A stretch of DNA of 64,000 nucleotides, taken from Deinandra increscens subsp. villosa (taxonomy: Eukaryota > Streptophyta > Magnoliopsida > Asterales > Asteraceae). The stretch's first letter is position 1; each line of letters opens with the position of its first letter. A program made the translations under genes and the position numbers. This document shows, piece after piece, positions 21,615-33,932 of the stretch. The DNA lies in assembly GCA_039602395.1 (NCBI GenBank), contig JBCNJP010000017.1, positions 14,162,315 through 14,226,314 of the forward strand, written 5' to 3'. The notes under the pieces were generated by a model. That model made no database searches. It was not told where the DNA came from and was given only the letters and a program-made list of their open reading frames with translations.

Positions 21615-23062
21615 ATGGCTTCACTGGCGATAACCAGAAAAAACCACCTCCTCTCTTCTCTACTCCATGGATTCCGATGCCGAACCTTGTATTCTCCAAC
21701 TACAATCACCACCGCCCGCCCAAACTTCGCCTCCTCAATTTCCACCTCCACTTCGCCGGCGGATACCGAAATTCCTCTCTCCAGAACCAAAGTCCTCGAA
21801 TCATTCAAAGAAGAATTCGAAATCGGATCACGCCTGATAACGATTGAAACAGGGAAGATCGCTCGGTTCGCCAACGGCGCGGTTGTTTTAGGCGTCGACG
21901 ATACCAACGTTCTCTCCACAGTTTGCTCTGCTAAAGGCGATGACGTTCGAGATTTTTTGCCGCTTACCGTACGTATGTCTTGCAATTGAGATATGAAGTT
22001 TAGTTCTCTGTTAGCATTTTGAACTATTCATCAGGAATTCACTTAGAAAATCTAAGATTGTTTGGAACACAATAAAATTAGTTAAAATTTACAGAAGTTG
22101 CAAGGAAACTAAGCAGCTTTATCATTTAGCTAGATCTCTTAATGTTACTTAGTGGTATGCTCATATGCATAATTGCATATGTGTATGTTACAGTATGATT
22201 GTTATGAATTTTTAGTGAACGGTTTGCTAGAGTCGGGATCACTCTGACAAAACTCAAGCTGGAACTGGAAGCTTATATTTTAGTTCAGTTGAGCAGGCTT
22301 CTATCATTATGAGTCTTCCATTTGATGGTGTTCATGGCTTCAGGTTGATTATCAAGAGAAGCAGTTTGCTCAAGGTGTAATCCCGGGGACATATATGAGA
22401 AGAGAAGGTGCCCCAAAAGAAAGAGAGCTTTTATGTGGGCGGCTTATTGATCGGCCTATTCGGCCACTTTTCCCTGCTGGATTTTATCATGAGGTCCAGG
22501 TATGTGTGATATACAAGCCTGTGAGTTTGTTTGTTTTTCATTTATCCCCATGTTTATAGCTTTTGGTTGTTAGAAATTGGCCCATAAAAAATAAATGTAG
22601 ATGAACATAGAAGTTTGTTGACTATGCATCTCAAGATTTTTAAATATTATTAAGAAAAAGCACACTAAATAGTATTTATATCAGGAAAATACCCTCCCCG
22701 ATCTAATTCAATCCTTACCTAATAAAAAAAACACTTCATACCAAAAACAATCTAAATGATATTTAACAATAAAACAAACAAATAAAGAAATCTTGGTCCA
22801 ATCCAAATCAAGCCTACACCGGTTGCAGTTTATTCTAACAGTTGTTGGTGTGTTACAATAGGTGATGGCTAGTGTGCTTTCTTCAGATGGGAAACAAGAT
22901 CCAGATGTAATGGCCGCTAACGCCACTTCTGCTGCTCTTATGCTATCTGATATACCATGGAATGGCCCTATTGGTATGATACGTGTAGGAAGGATCGATG
23001 GACATCTTATTGTAAATCCAAGTATGGATGAGGTAGTAATCTTTCTTTACTCCTCCAGCCTT

Positions 23063-23097
<35 letters not shown>

Positions 23098-26000
23098 GTT
23101 GCATACCTGCATATACACTTTTTTTCCACTTTCTATTCGATCTGTAAAGTGCATTGTTTAATTTCTGAGAATTATGTATAGGGGGAGTTATTTACTGAGT
23201 AACCAGTCTATGCTGTCAAAGGCGAAAGGCGCACTTAAGGTGCTTTAGTCTAGTCCAGGGCCTAGGCGCTAGGCGCAAAAAAAAGCGCAAGCCTGAGATA
23301 AGAAAGACGCATATAGAGAAAAAAATAAAAATAAAATGTATTTATTGAATACTAGAAGTTCAAAAACAGTACCAAATTATTCAAAGCAATACCAAAGGTT
23401 CAAAAGCAATGTCAAAGGAAATATAAATAAAAAAACTAACCTATTTCTTGACTTGTTGAGCTTTTTAGTAGAGAAATAGTGAAGAGGAAGGAGCAATCAT
23501 GAGTAAATATATACTGATTCTGGAGTTAATAGGCAATTCGAGTATTTCTAGGTTTCTAAGTAGTCGTCAATTTCAAAAATCAAAATCATATCAAAGATAA
23601 GTTTAAAGAAATAAAAAAAACATTGCTTTTAAGAAAAAAGCCTATGTCTTTCTAACATCAGCGCCTACATAAAAGCCTACGACTCTAATGGCTTCTACCA
23701 AATAAGTCTCACAGATGGCTTTTTACTTTTCAAGGCGTTTTTTCATGGCTTGGCTTCAAAATAGGGCCTAGGCGAGTGCCTGAAAGGCTTTTGGCAACAT
23801 AGTAACCGGTATATGATTCTAAAAATTTATAGGAAAAGATTCGGTCACCTTGTGCACCAATTTTAACTGCTAGAGTGCCAGTAGAGTTATAAAGTAAGAG
23901 CTCATTGACATGAAAGGAAAAGAGCACCTTGGCCATCTTTTTCTTACTTGGAGTCCAGTATATATCCATTTTTCATGTATGTATATAGTGTGGATGTTTA
24001 TAGTTTAATCCTAAAACTAGTGTTAGGTATATCATAGTGCAATTTAACTATCATATCTGGTGTACATTATTGTACAAGAATTTAGGAATGAAAGATATCT
24101 GCCTTTGATGTTGTCTAGGACCGAAGGATCGGTATAGAATTCTAATCCTTTTTCCTGAAGTTCATTTCTTTTACTCTATCTTGCAACCACTTTATTCAAG
24201 ACCCTGAGTGGGCTAAATTTTCTATCTGTTTTAGATATGCCTTTTTTTAGTTTCATCTGATTTATAGACATAGACCTATGGACTGTAAGGCTTAAACGTA
24301 CCCTTATCTTATACAATATGCGATTATCTCATTAATGTGATTGATGGATTGACACAGCTTAATCTGAGTGATCTCAACCTTGTATATGCCTGCACAAGAG
24401 ATAAGACTCTGATGATAGACGTCCAAGCAAACGGGATTTCTGAAAAAGACCTTGAAGCTGCATTTAGGTTTGCTCATCCTCAGGTAAGTCAAAAAGGTTT
24501 ACTTTGACCTTAAACCCACAAGCATTTATGGGAATCTAAAAGAGTTAGCTTTAATTGTTCAGGCAGTTAAATTCATTGAGCCTCAACTGAAACTGGCTGC
24601 CAAAGCAGGGAAACAAAAGAAAGAATATAAACTGTCACTGGTGTCAGAAAGAACAATGGATAAAATTCGCAATCTCACTCAGGCAAATATTGAAGCTATT
24701 TTCACTGATCCTTCTTATGGAAAGGTATGATTTTAAAATAAAGTATTGTTAGATAGCTGATAAACACAACTCAAATCTATGATGAGAAACAATAACAGCT
24801 CTTTTTTTTGGGATGAAGAATCAGTAGAGAACAGCTCTATAGCCTCTATGATAGTTAGTATTTAATCTGAGGTGGCGTTTGGTTAATAGAATTTAAAGGA
24901 ATTGGAATTGATAATTTTTCCTTTTAAAATTGTTCTTGATTGGGTAAAGAAGGAATTTGAATGCAATGAATTCCTTTAATCAATGGAATTTGAGACCATG
25001 TAACTTTCCTTCATTAAAGTGAAGGATTTCTAAAGAATGGTGAAATAATACTAAATTCCATTGATTAAAGGAATTCATTGTATTTCAAATTGCTTCTTTA
25101 CCCAATCAAGAACAATTTTAAAAGGAAAAAAAATATCAATTCCTTGAATTCCATGAACCAAATGCCACCTGAGTAAAATATAAGATGTTATTACATCACA
25201 TACATTTTTGGTTTATAGCCACATACAAGACACACTCAAGAATTGAATAAAAGATGCTGATTACAACATGACAGATGTCACACATTGCTCCCCCTTTTAG
25301 AAATGGAAGAAGATATTAACCTTGACAAATGGACTCTAAATCCAATCCTAGCTGATATGGGTTTAGTTTCTGCAGAGAACTTATTTGTGTAGAAAATGTC
25401 TGAATACTCTCCGCAAGCGTGTGTAACATATGTTTTTACATGCAGTTTGAACGTGGAGAAGCCTTGGATAAAATTGGACAAGATGTGAAAGGTATACTAG
25501 AGGAAGAAGGTGATCAAGAAAGCCTAAAAGTTTTATCGAAAACGGTCGATACAGTGAGAAAACAGGTGCAGTTGATGTTTAAAAACTAATATAGCTGCCA
25601 TCTATCATTTTTGAAATTCAGTATTTTGTTGGGAGGAAATAGTGGTTTCACATAAGGGTTTAAATATACTAAAAAATAATTTTATCAGGTTGTACGCAGA
25701 AGGATAATCACTGAAGGGTTTAGGCTTGATGGAAGGCGCCTTGATGAGGTTAGGCCTTTGTACTGTGAAGCAGGTAACTTGCCTGGATTGCATGGATCAT
25801 CCCTCTTTTCACGTGGAGATACTCAGGTTACTATTATTAATTAAGATATAATATAGTTTGATCCTCAACTTTATATGTTTATATATATTTGAATGATTTC
25901 ATTCAGGTTTTATGTACTGTTACCCTTGGGGCACCTGGAGATGCTCAACGGTTGGATTCTATTGTTGGCCCTCCAACCAAACGATTTATGCTGCACTATA

Positions 26001-29000
26001 GTTTTCCACCTTATTGTATTAATGAAGTTGGGAAACGAACTGGCTTGAACCGCCGCGAAGTTGGACATGGTGAGTCAAGCTTTTCATTATATATACTCAT
26101 TTATTTTTTCATTGGTTTTTATGAAAATGACTGTGTACAATTAAAATCGCTATGCCTAAGATGCATCTTGGTTGTAACACATCGGGATGATTATCACCCA
26201 AAGAATATATATTATTATTTTTGAAAAAGAGAATTTTTGCTTGCTGCTGCCTGTAGGTAGTGACAAGAATGCCAGCTGTTACTTCTTGTTCTTTAATATT
26301 TTTAAGGCAGATTTATCATAATTACATCTTTTGTAGGTACTCTTGCTGAGAAAGCTCTTCTTGCTGTATTGCCTTCTGAACTTGATTTTCCATATACTGT
26401 TCGTATTAATTCTGAAGTCATGGGATCTGATGGATCAACATCAATGGCAACTGTTTGTGGAGGTATGCTGAACTACTACAACAGTGAACTTTTCTATTTT
26501 ATCTGTCAACTTCTTGTAAAATGTCATTTTATTTTTCCATTTTGTTTTCTGGTACGTAAATGGAGTTTTTCTGTATTGGTGTAGGGAGTATGGCTTTAAT
26601 GGATGCTGGCATCCCTTTACGTGACCATGTTGCTGGTCTGTCAGTTGGTCTCGTTATGGAGGTTGACTCGTCAACTGGCACTGTTGACCAATACCGTATA
26701 CTAACTGATATTTTGGTGAGCACTTATTTATATATAAATCTTTATTTCAAATGTGATGTGAGTGAGTCTTTTTATCCTTTGACCTCTGCATAACACTACT
26801 TTGTTCACTTTTAGGGTCTAGAAGATCATCTCGGGGACATGGATTTTAAAATTGCAGGAACACGAAATGGAATTACATCAATTCAGTTAGACATAAAACC
26901 TGCTGGAATTCCACTTGACATTATATGTGAGTCACTAGAACCTGCATATAAAGGTAGACTTCAAATACTTGAACATATGGAGCAAGAAATAAATGCAGCA
27001 CGTACTCGAGATGGACGAAATTCTCCTCGATTAGGTAGGATTCTCATTTTTATTTATAAATTTTAGTAATTGTCATGTCAACTAACAATATTTTGTCTTG
27101 CAGTTACTTTAAAATATAGCAATGATGATCTTCGCCGCTTGATTGGTCCACTGGGTGCGTTAAAGATGAAAATTGAAGAAGAGACAGGTTTGTGTTAGCT
27201 TGACAATGCTTAATAGTTATATTTTAGTGCAAATAATACTTATAGTAGCTACTTAGTGTATCCGCTTCACCTGAAATTTCCTCAGCCCCTACGATACTCC
27301 AGCTTGGTAGTTTTGACTGCCTGCCCTGAGACCAAAACCTATTGCCTTACCGCTTGGCTACACCCGGTTTCTATTTTTTATGGGACACTAATACTAATAC
27401 TAACAAAGAATAAAATTATAGGTTGCTTATTTATCTTGTTTTTTACTTTCTTTTGTGTAGATTTCATATTAATTTTTGTATTAACAATTGCATTTATGTT
27501 TGTTCAGGTGCTAGGATGTCTGTGAGTGATGGAACACTAACTATAGTTGCCAAGAATCAATCAGTGATGGAAAAAGTGCAAGAAAAGGTACTTTACATTC
27601 TTATACCTTTTTTTTTTTGTATACGATGGCAGATTTCTCTCAAAATAAATATCTTTTTTGAGCTGGGTTTTAGGGTTAATAGGGGAGAAACCATATTAGC
27701 CTCATGGGGTGATTAGTTGAGCTTTATTTTCATCTAAGATCCATAACTGTAATAAAAAGAGTTGGAAAGCTGAAATATGGTTGAATTAGGACCGGTTGGA
27801 ATTCTATCATTTGTTTTATGTAAATATATTAATATGATATTACGCAAGCAACATAGTGCTATGATAGTGAAATGGTTGTTAGCAATTTAACATACATCAA
27901 ATACTTGCTGTTGCAAAAGAACCTAATCCTTTTGGTATAAAAAAAACTATTAACTTGTATATTCCAAAATAAATGCAACGTTTGACTTGATGCATAATTG
28001 TATTAAGAGTTTGACATTAGCCAAGTATCTTGAATGCCCCTGTTAAGACCTAAGTAGAGGAATCCTGTGGATCACAATCAATGCGGTTGATATCTTGTAA
28101 TGCTTATGAAGGGTAAATAAGTGATATTAACATGAAACTGAACCAGAAAAGATGTTACAGACTTACATCTGTTTTGGGACAACCTAAAATAGAAATTTTT
28201 GCACTCTTTTAACTTGATTAATTAATTGTTGGACCTTAAATATAAGTTAATTGTACTGATCCATGTTTTGTTTTTACATTCAATCCTCAGGTTGATTTAA
28301 TAATTGGACGGGCAATTGAAGTAGGAGGTGTTTATAAAGGCATTGTAACATCAATAAAAGAATATGGGGCTTTTGTGGAGTTCAATGGTGGCCAACATGG
28401 CCTCCTACATGTTTCTGAATTGTCACATGAACCGGTCAGTAAAATCCTCTCGTTGGTCTGCTTTCTTATTTATAAGCGTTCTTATAAAAGTGAGTTTGAT
28501 TTTTAGGAAAACTTACAAAGAAAATCCTTAGTTGCCATATAATATATATATTTTTTAAATATTTTTAACAAATTAGTGTTTTTAAGTATCATATAAAACT
28601 TGTTTACCACATGAATGCACCTACAATCTCTCTCTCTCTCTTTCACATGGAAAGGAGGGAGGGGGATGATTGGTGCAAGGGAGGACAACAACGCAATAGG
28701 TGGCAGCGGAAGGTAGCAATGGATTTGTGCATGTTAGATAAGTGTGCTATGTATTGTGCGTTAAAGGGCCTTTTTAGCACGTCAACCCAAAGTTTAAAGT
28801 AATAACATAGTAAAAAAAGCTGAATGGTCAAAACAGAAAGCTGGTGAAATGTTGATAGTTAAAACATTATTAACCCTTTTACAATTTGACGCCACCTCTT
28901 TTAATATGGCTCTATTAATGATGTTACTTGTGAATTGAAATCTTTGACTTTTTCATGTTGACTTTTTGATGAATATTTTCAGGTATCCAGGATTTCTGAT

Positions 29001-29990
29001 GTGATTTCAGTTGGACAGCAACTATCTTTAATGTGTATCGGGCAGGATCTCCGTGGTAACATAAAACTCTCCCTAAAAGCTACATTACCTCAAAAGACCA
29101 AAAAATCTGATGTGGTTGAAGGATCTATAAACCTATCAAAACAAAAACCTGATAGTTGCCCAACTGGCAAGGACTTGCTGACTCAGCAAGAAGCCCAGAA
29201 TTCTGCCGTCAAAGATTTAACTCAAGACATGGACACGAGTACTAAATTAAACCCATCTTATTCCTCAACGTCACCTATTGTGATTCGCTGTGCTATAGAG
29301 TGTGATGAGGAGGAAAAATCAGCTGGTTTGGTTCCTAGTTTAAAAAACAACAGCAACCCGAAACTGCAACAGGCTTCAAAATCGAAGTCTTCTCTAAAGC
29401 CCAAAACTTCGAAATCTTCAAACAAGACCTCTGATTCTGGGTTTGTTTCCCCTAAAAAGGTCCAGATGTCAAAACCGTTTTTACTAACAGAAAAAAGAGC
29501 ATATGATGATGATAACTATACAAGCTCAGAGCCAGATGAAGACCAAAACGAGGATGTACGTGAAGTTTCAACCCTAAATTATTTAGAAGGTCTTGAATCT
29601 AAAGTTGAGGGTCCCGTTGATGCAAAAAAACTTAAACTTGGAGTGAAATTAACTGCAAAGATTCTTCAAGTTCGGGCCCGTGGGTTAGTTCTAGATTTGG
29701 GTGGTGGAATAAAAGGAATGTACCGGTACGAGGTATGTCATCACAGTCTTACGAGTTGTTTGACTTTCACCGATTCTATTTTTTAAACAAAATTTTAAAT
29801 TTTACCCATTTGACTATTTGACTAGATATCAGTAAAAATACAAGTTAGTTTAGAGTCTTAAAAGCCTAAAAATTTGATTTTGCAGAGCGGTGGCAAGCAC
29901 GAGTTTGAAGTAGGAAATGAAGTACAAGCACAATGTATAAGCTTCACCTGCAAGGGCATTCCTGTAATGTCTATCATACAAGATGATTAG
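21615..29990 (+). CDS. PNP2: Polyribonucleotide nucleotidyltransferase, mitochondrial type
   Basis: Sixteen exons: 21615-21968, 22344-22499, 22862-23032, 24358-24483, 24563-24724, 25446-25565, 25689-25826, 25907-26069, 26337-26462, 26585-26715, 26815-27034, 27104-27187, 27508-27587, 28291-28434, 28983-29732 and 29886-29990. They total 3030 nt (1009 residues). The enzyme is a phosphorolytic 3'-5' exoribonuclease. Order: Ser/Thr/Arg-rich presequence; first RNase PH domain (ETGKIARFANG, MRREGAPKERELLCGRLIDR); linker; second RNase PH domain (GFRLDGRRLDEVRPL, SLFSRGDTQVLCTVTLG, VMGSDGSTSMA); KH domain (SNDDLRRLIGPLGALKMKI); S1 domain (GGVYKGIVTSIKEYGAFVEF, GLLHVSELSHEPV); a lysine/serine-rich linker of about 180 residues in exon 15; and a second S1-like domain at the C-terminus. 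The extra C-terminal domain and the targeting sequence point to the mitochondrial enzyme (Arabidopsis At5g14580 type). A start at 21519 would add 32 residues. Confidence 0.95.
23063..23097. repeat. (TC)n(AC)n microsatellite in a PNPase intron
   Basis: About ten TC units followed by about eight CA units, 30 bp downstream of exon 3. Confidence 0.85.
23214..23798. mobile_element. GTCAAAGG-ended element in a PNPase intron
   Basis: Starts GTCAAAGGCG and ends TTTTGGCAAC (inverted, diverged). The subterminal zones carry GGGCCTAGGCG words. It is a larger relative of 16052-16333. Confidence 0.5.
24871..25169. mobile_element. Palindromic PIF/Harbinger-type MITE in a PNPase intron
   Basis: Ends GGTGGCGTTTGG and CCAAATGCCACC; most of its length forms an inverted repeat (GGAATTGGAATTGATAA arm). 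It is flanked by TGA on both sides (24868-24870 and 25170-25172). A sister copy is at 53495-53805. Confidence 0.85.
27262..27366 (-). repeat. tRNA-Gln-like SINE fragment in a PNPase intron
   Basis: On the minus strand the sequence begins GGGTGTAGCCAAGCGGTAAG and continues GGTTTTGGTCTC. This resembles the 5' half of a tRNA-Gln(UUG), with box A TAGCCAAGCGG and TTTTGG at the anticodon loop, but the 3' half does not close a cloverleaf and no clear box B is present. A tRNA-derived SINE is the simplest reading. Confidence 0.4.
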
Positions 29991-30700
29991 TAACTATATG
30001 TTGTCAATCAGATCTCGAGTCTCATATGATCCCATGAGCCTGTTGGCTGGCTCATTTCTTTGGCGTGGGCCTGGAGATCCAGGATTGATCATGAAGGACT
30101 GCTCATGTCATCCCGTAAAGTTTTTGCCAAAACAGTGGATTATACTAATTTCTTTTTGTTTCAGAGTTGTGTTACGTTATTTCGGGTTAGTTTACTGATG
30201 CGTACGGGTCAACAAGAAAGAAGGTCCATTCGGGAAGAAAGAAAACCCGAAACCTTGAGAGAAACAGGTAGATTGATGGGTCATCTAATGGAGTTTATAA
30301 AGGACCTATGATTTGGCATTTGGTATATTGGTAGCCAGTATTTATAAAGTAGAAAATAGGTGGATTTTAGAAGTAGATTTTTGTAAGTGTTTGTGTTAGC
30401 CGTCCAAAAAAAATGTAGACCAGACTGTTGATATGTTGCTTCTTATTAGCATTTTTGTTTTGAAAACCAATGTGACTTTAACTTTCAAAGAGTGTAGCAG
30501 TTGGTCAAGATCTCTTAAGCTTGCTAACTTCAAAGTTCCTACAAATTCATATATATTTCTATTTTACCTCTATTAACCATTAACTCACACATTTACTTTT
30601 TCTCACAATTCATTTTTGCAATTATAGTAACTCATGAATTAGGACAATATGTATATATATGATTGTTATTTGAATTTAAGATTAGAAGTAGGGTTAGGTT
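29991..30700. other. Downstream region of the PNPase gene
   Basis: Probable 3' UTR in the first 300-400 bp, then AT-rich spacer. The open frames at 29983-30311 overlap the stop codon in other frames and show no domain. Confidence 0.4.
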
Positions 30701-30867
30701 CAAATGAGAACTTTTTGTTTTAAGAACTTTTGAGAATTAAATCTCAACCACAAATTTTACGGGGGACCACTATAATTCATGGGGGGGGGGGGGGGGGGGT
30801 ATATGTAAATAAACTTATGGCTTAACTTAGTTCTTTTTAGTTCTCAAATCAAATTGGTTCTCAAATG
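30701..30867. mobile_element. MITE of the GAGAACC family with a 19-G run
   Basis: Ends CAAATGAGAACTTTT and TTCTCAAATC...GGTTCTCAAATG are inverted and related to 3925-4081. A run of 19 G lies at 30781-30799 in its middle, next to GGGGGACCACTATAATTCAT; the related copy has GTGGTCCCCTCC in the opposite orientation. Confidence 0.6.
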
Positions 30868-30894
30868 ATCCTCTTCCATTATAAGTTATAGGGG

Positions 30895-31432
30895 AAAGAT
30901 CTATAGAAAACCAATAATTATCCAGAAAACCAAAAAACCAACCTTTTTTTCTCTATAACTTCTTCATATATTAATATTTTTTAAAAATAATTTCACCAAA
31001 AATTCTATAATTTTATTAGCTTTATTTATGGGGAAAAAAAATAAAAAAAATAAAAAGTTTAGTGATTTTTTATTATTGCATCATGCAATAGTACCAATAG
31101 TATTGCATAATGCATTATAATTAAAACTACTTAAAAACAAGAGACTTAACTTAAATATGAATGTGGTTTATGCGAATAATGTAAAAAATAAAGAATTGAC
31201 ATTCATAAACCAATTTTATATTATTGTTGCATAGTGCAATATTAATTTTAAGCTAAAATTCGAATTTTATTTTATTTTAAAAAAAAACTCGAAAACGTTT
31301 TTAAAGTTTTTTCTTTTTCCAATATTCTTAAAATCATGAAAGAAACATATAAAAAAAGTTTAAAAAAAAATAATTTTTTTCCTTGGTTTTTTGGTTTTTT
31401 ATAAAATATTGGTTTTCTATAGAACCCAACCC
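30895..31432. mobile_element. Inverted-repeat element with TCTATAGAAAACCAATA ends
   Basis: The left end ATCTATAGAAAACCAATAAT and the right end TATTGGTTTTCTATAGAACC are inverted, and each is followed inward by AAAACCAAAAAACCA words. The interior is AT-rich and non-coding. Confidence 0.6.
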
Positions 31433-31559
31433 ATAAGTTATATACTAAATGTTGGTAAAAAGTATTTATTTTAGTGCTCTTGTATTTTTAGACAACTTGT
31501 TTACCTAACTAAATAATTTTGGTGATGATATTTAAACGTGGCAGACATGTATTAACATG

Positions 31560-32790
31560 CAGAGTGAAACACCGGTAGTTAAGCTTCTGTCTAGGAATGA
31601 AATTGCATATAAATCCAAACCTATTATTGGACTCGGATGGCTACCAGGGAAGTCTTAACGAGAGTGTCATAACCTATTAGGCCAAAACATATCTAATAGC
31701 GTCTAAAGTGCTATTACTTACAAATGAACTATTCTAAATCATTTTAATCAGACTAACAAATCCAGGACACAACCCCAAATACTTATGAACATAGGAAACT
31801 TTAGTCACTTTATCCTGTTATTCATTTAGCCCATACATTCCGTTAGGGTGATTTCTCTGGATTCATCTTCATCGCTCTCGGTTGCTATTTTCTCGTGGAC
31901 TCTAATCGCTTATCATGTGAGCAATCATAGCCCATTTTCTCTTTAATTGTTTTGGGTGCGACATGTATACCTATTCCAAATTCAAATTCTACGTTTATCA
32001 TACTATGTGATTCTATGATTCTCTATGTGTGTGATTCTTGATATGCTATAACATGTGTGTCAAAGTCTAATTTTTATGCTATGTGTTGGAATTCTATTCC
32101 AATCTATGCTAGCTATATACACACGTAATCATTAACAACACAAATCCTATGAGGACAATGATAGATCTATCGGTATGATGACCCACCTGATTTGACTGGT
32201 TTTGGTATTGGTTTATTGGAACCTATACATTAGCTTAACCTGGATTTGACCTGTTATGACATTCTGGTTAAGGTCGGGTTAGGGACACTAGTCATCAAGG
32301 TTTGATTATGCAGAATCTGATTCGGAATTTATTTCGGGATCAATTTCGATGACAATTGCATGTTTACATTACAATCTATTTCAGATTCTATTTCAAAGTC
32401 CATTGCAAAGTCTTTTTCAAAGTTTAAGATTTCATGTTTATCATGTTCTTGAATTCTATCATATTACATCTAATCGCTTGTTTTCAACTACTATGTTACA
32501 TACTAAACATATGTTTACTCACCAACTATTCGTAGTTGACCTTTTATTTTATACATGTTGAAGGATTGCTAGTTGATGATCTATATGCTAGCATAGGACG
32601 CTGGACCTAGATTATAAACTTAGATTAGAGTGCGTTGTATTTGATTATTCTATGTACTCAATTTTCGTTTATCAATGAAATACGGTTTGACTAAGTACTT
32701 TAACTTTAATAGTTGTCATGTGCTACCGAACAATCCTCATGCCCCGACATATTTCGCCGTTGTTCGGGTTGTGACACCCAGTACCCGTCT
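31560..32790 (+). mobile_element. LTR retrotransposon-derived segment (probable Ty3/gypsy LTR and leader)
   Basis: The stretch at 31571-31700 (CACCGGTAGTTAAGCTTCTG, then AGAGTGTCATAACCTATTAG and GGCCAAAACAT) is homologous to the reverse complement of 63830-63990. The part at 32600-32790 reads like an LTR end: a TATTTGATTATT...AATGAAATACGGTTTG tract and then GGGTTGTGACACC. No open reading frame survives. Confidence 0.5.
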
Positions 32791-33609
32791 TAACCGAATA
32801 ACAAGAGCAGATCTGTGGGATCGATCAAGCACTAAGAAACTTGATTTTACTCAAGAACATGATGAATGTGAAGACGGGATGAGAAAAATATATGGCTAAT
32901 CATGAACAAATATGAAGAAATAGAATGATTTTATTGATGATAGTCAAATGATTACAAGAATCAATTGATTACAATAAAATCAACAACAAACTATCACACA
33001 TCTCTCATGTAAATTCCATGGCCACCTTGTGTGAGCTCAAACCCAAGGAGGAGACTCTCTCTAGAAGACTTGCTCACATCTCTCATCATCTATAAATAAA
33101 AACGAAGTCCTCTATTTATAGAGAGCCTATGTGCTCTGCTAACTGCCACTAATGAAACATAAAAAATGAGCAAAATACAAATAAGAAAGATTAATTAAAT
33201 CAACTCAAAATTTAATCAATGTGTTGATTTAATTAATATGAAGCTGGACTTGCTCGAACGGATCTTCGCGCTGACCGTTGACCCAAAACTTCCAAAAGTC
33301 GACTTTGTCAAAGAAAACGTCATCAATCCAAGCTTTGCAAACTTCAATCATCACTACTCAATCTATGAATCAAACACAATAGATTATTCAACCAAATAAT
33401 GGGTAAATAGATTTGAAGGCTTCAGTCACATATAATAAACCGACAAATTTCCCTTTAATCGATGCTTTCCAATCTACAAATGTAGAAGATCCACTATGTC
33501 ATACATCTTCAAATGAACAACTAATAAGCCAAGACTTTCTGTTGTAGTTATTTCCACTATGAATAAACTTGTTATGTTCTCATTCTGCCTGTTGGGAACC
33601 ATGTTCAGT
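32791..33609. other. Repeat-like DNA of unclear origin
   Basis: No gene recognised. 33330-33600 has the look of retrotransposon-derived sequence running into the plastid fragment, but I cannot assign a family. Confidence 0.35.
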
Positions 33610-33932
33610 AAGAATTCCCAGCACGATCCTTACATGAATGATACTCAGTATACTTGGAATAATCACATTAATAGTTGCATTGACAACTATCATCAGTCTC
33701 AAATGTGTATTGATAGTTACATTGTAAGTGGTAGTGACAATTCCAATAAGAATTACATTTCTAGTTCCATTCGTAGTCAAAGTGGAAATAGTAGTAAAAA
33801 CACGGATGCCAGAAATATTATACAAGAAAATTCAACTGATCTGGATGTAAATAAAAAATACTGGCGTTTGTGGGTTCAATGCGAAAATTGTTATGGATTT
33901 AATTATAGGAATTTTTTTTAGTAAAAAATAAA
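33610..33932 (+). pseudogene. accD: Nuclear copy of a plastid accD fragment, first part
   Basis: An open stretch encodes DPYMNDTQYTWNNHINSCID, SGSDNSNKNYI, and then DLDVNKKYWRLWVQCENCYG. This is the variable middle region and the start of the zinc-finger/carboxyltransferase part of the plastid acetyl-CoA carboxylase beta subunit. It runs to FF followed by two stops. The remaining zinc-finger residues reappear at 35145 after a transposon insertion. Plastid accD is an intronless organellar gene, so this is a nuclear plastid-DNA insertion (NUPT) and not a functional gene. Confidence 0.85.

Noticed and set aside
21578..21985. 135-residue antisense frame over PNPase exon 1
   Set aside because: Shadow of the presequence and first RNase PH residues on the other strand.
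27262..27366. Functional tRNA-Gln gene
   Set aside because: The 3' half (acceptor and T arm) does not form; lies inside an intron; a SINE-like origin is more likely.
33559..33921. A 120-residue novel Asn/Ser-rich protein
   Set aside because: The C-terminal two thirds is plastid accD sequence in its original frame; the start lies in unrelated flanking DNA.
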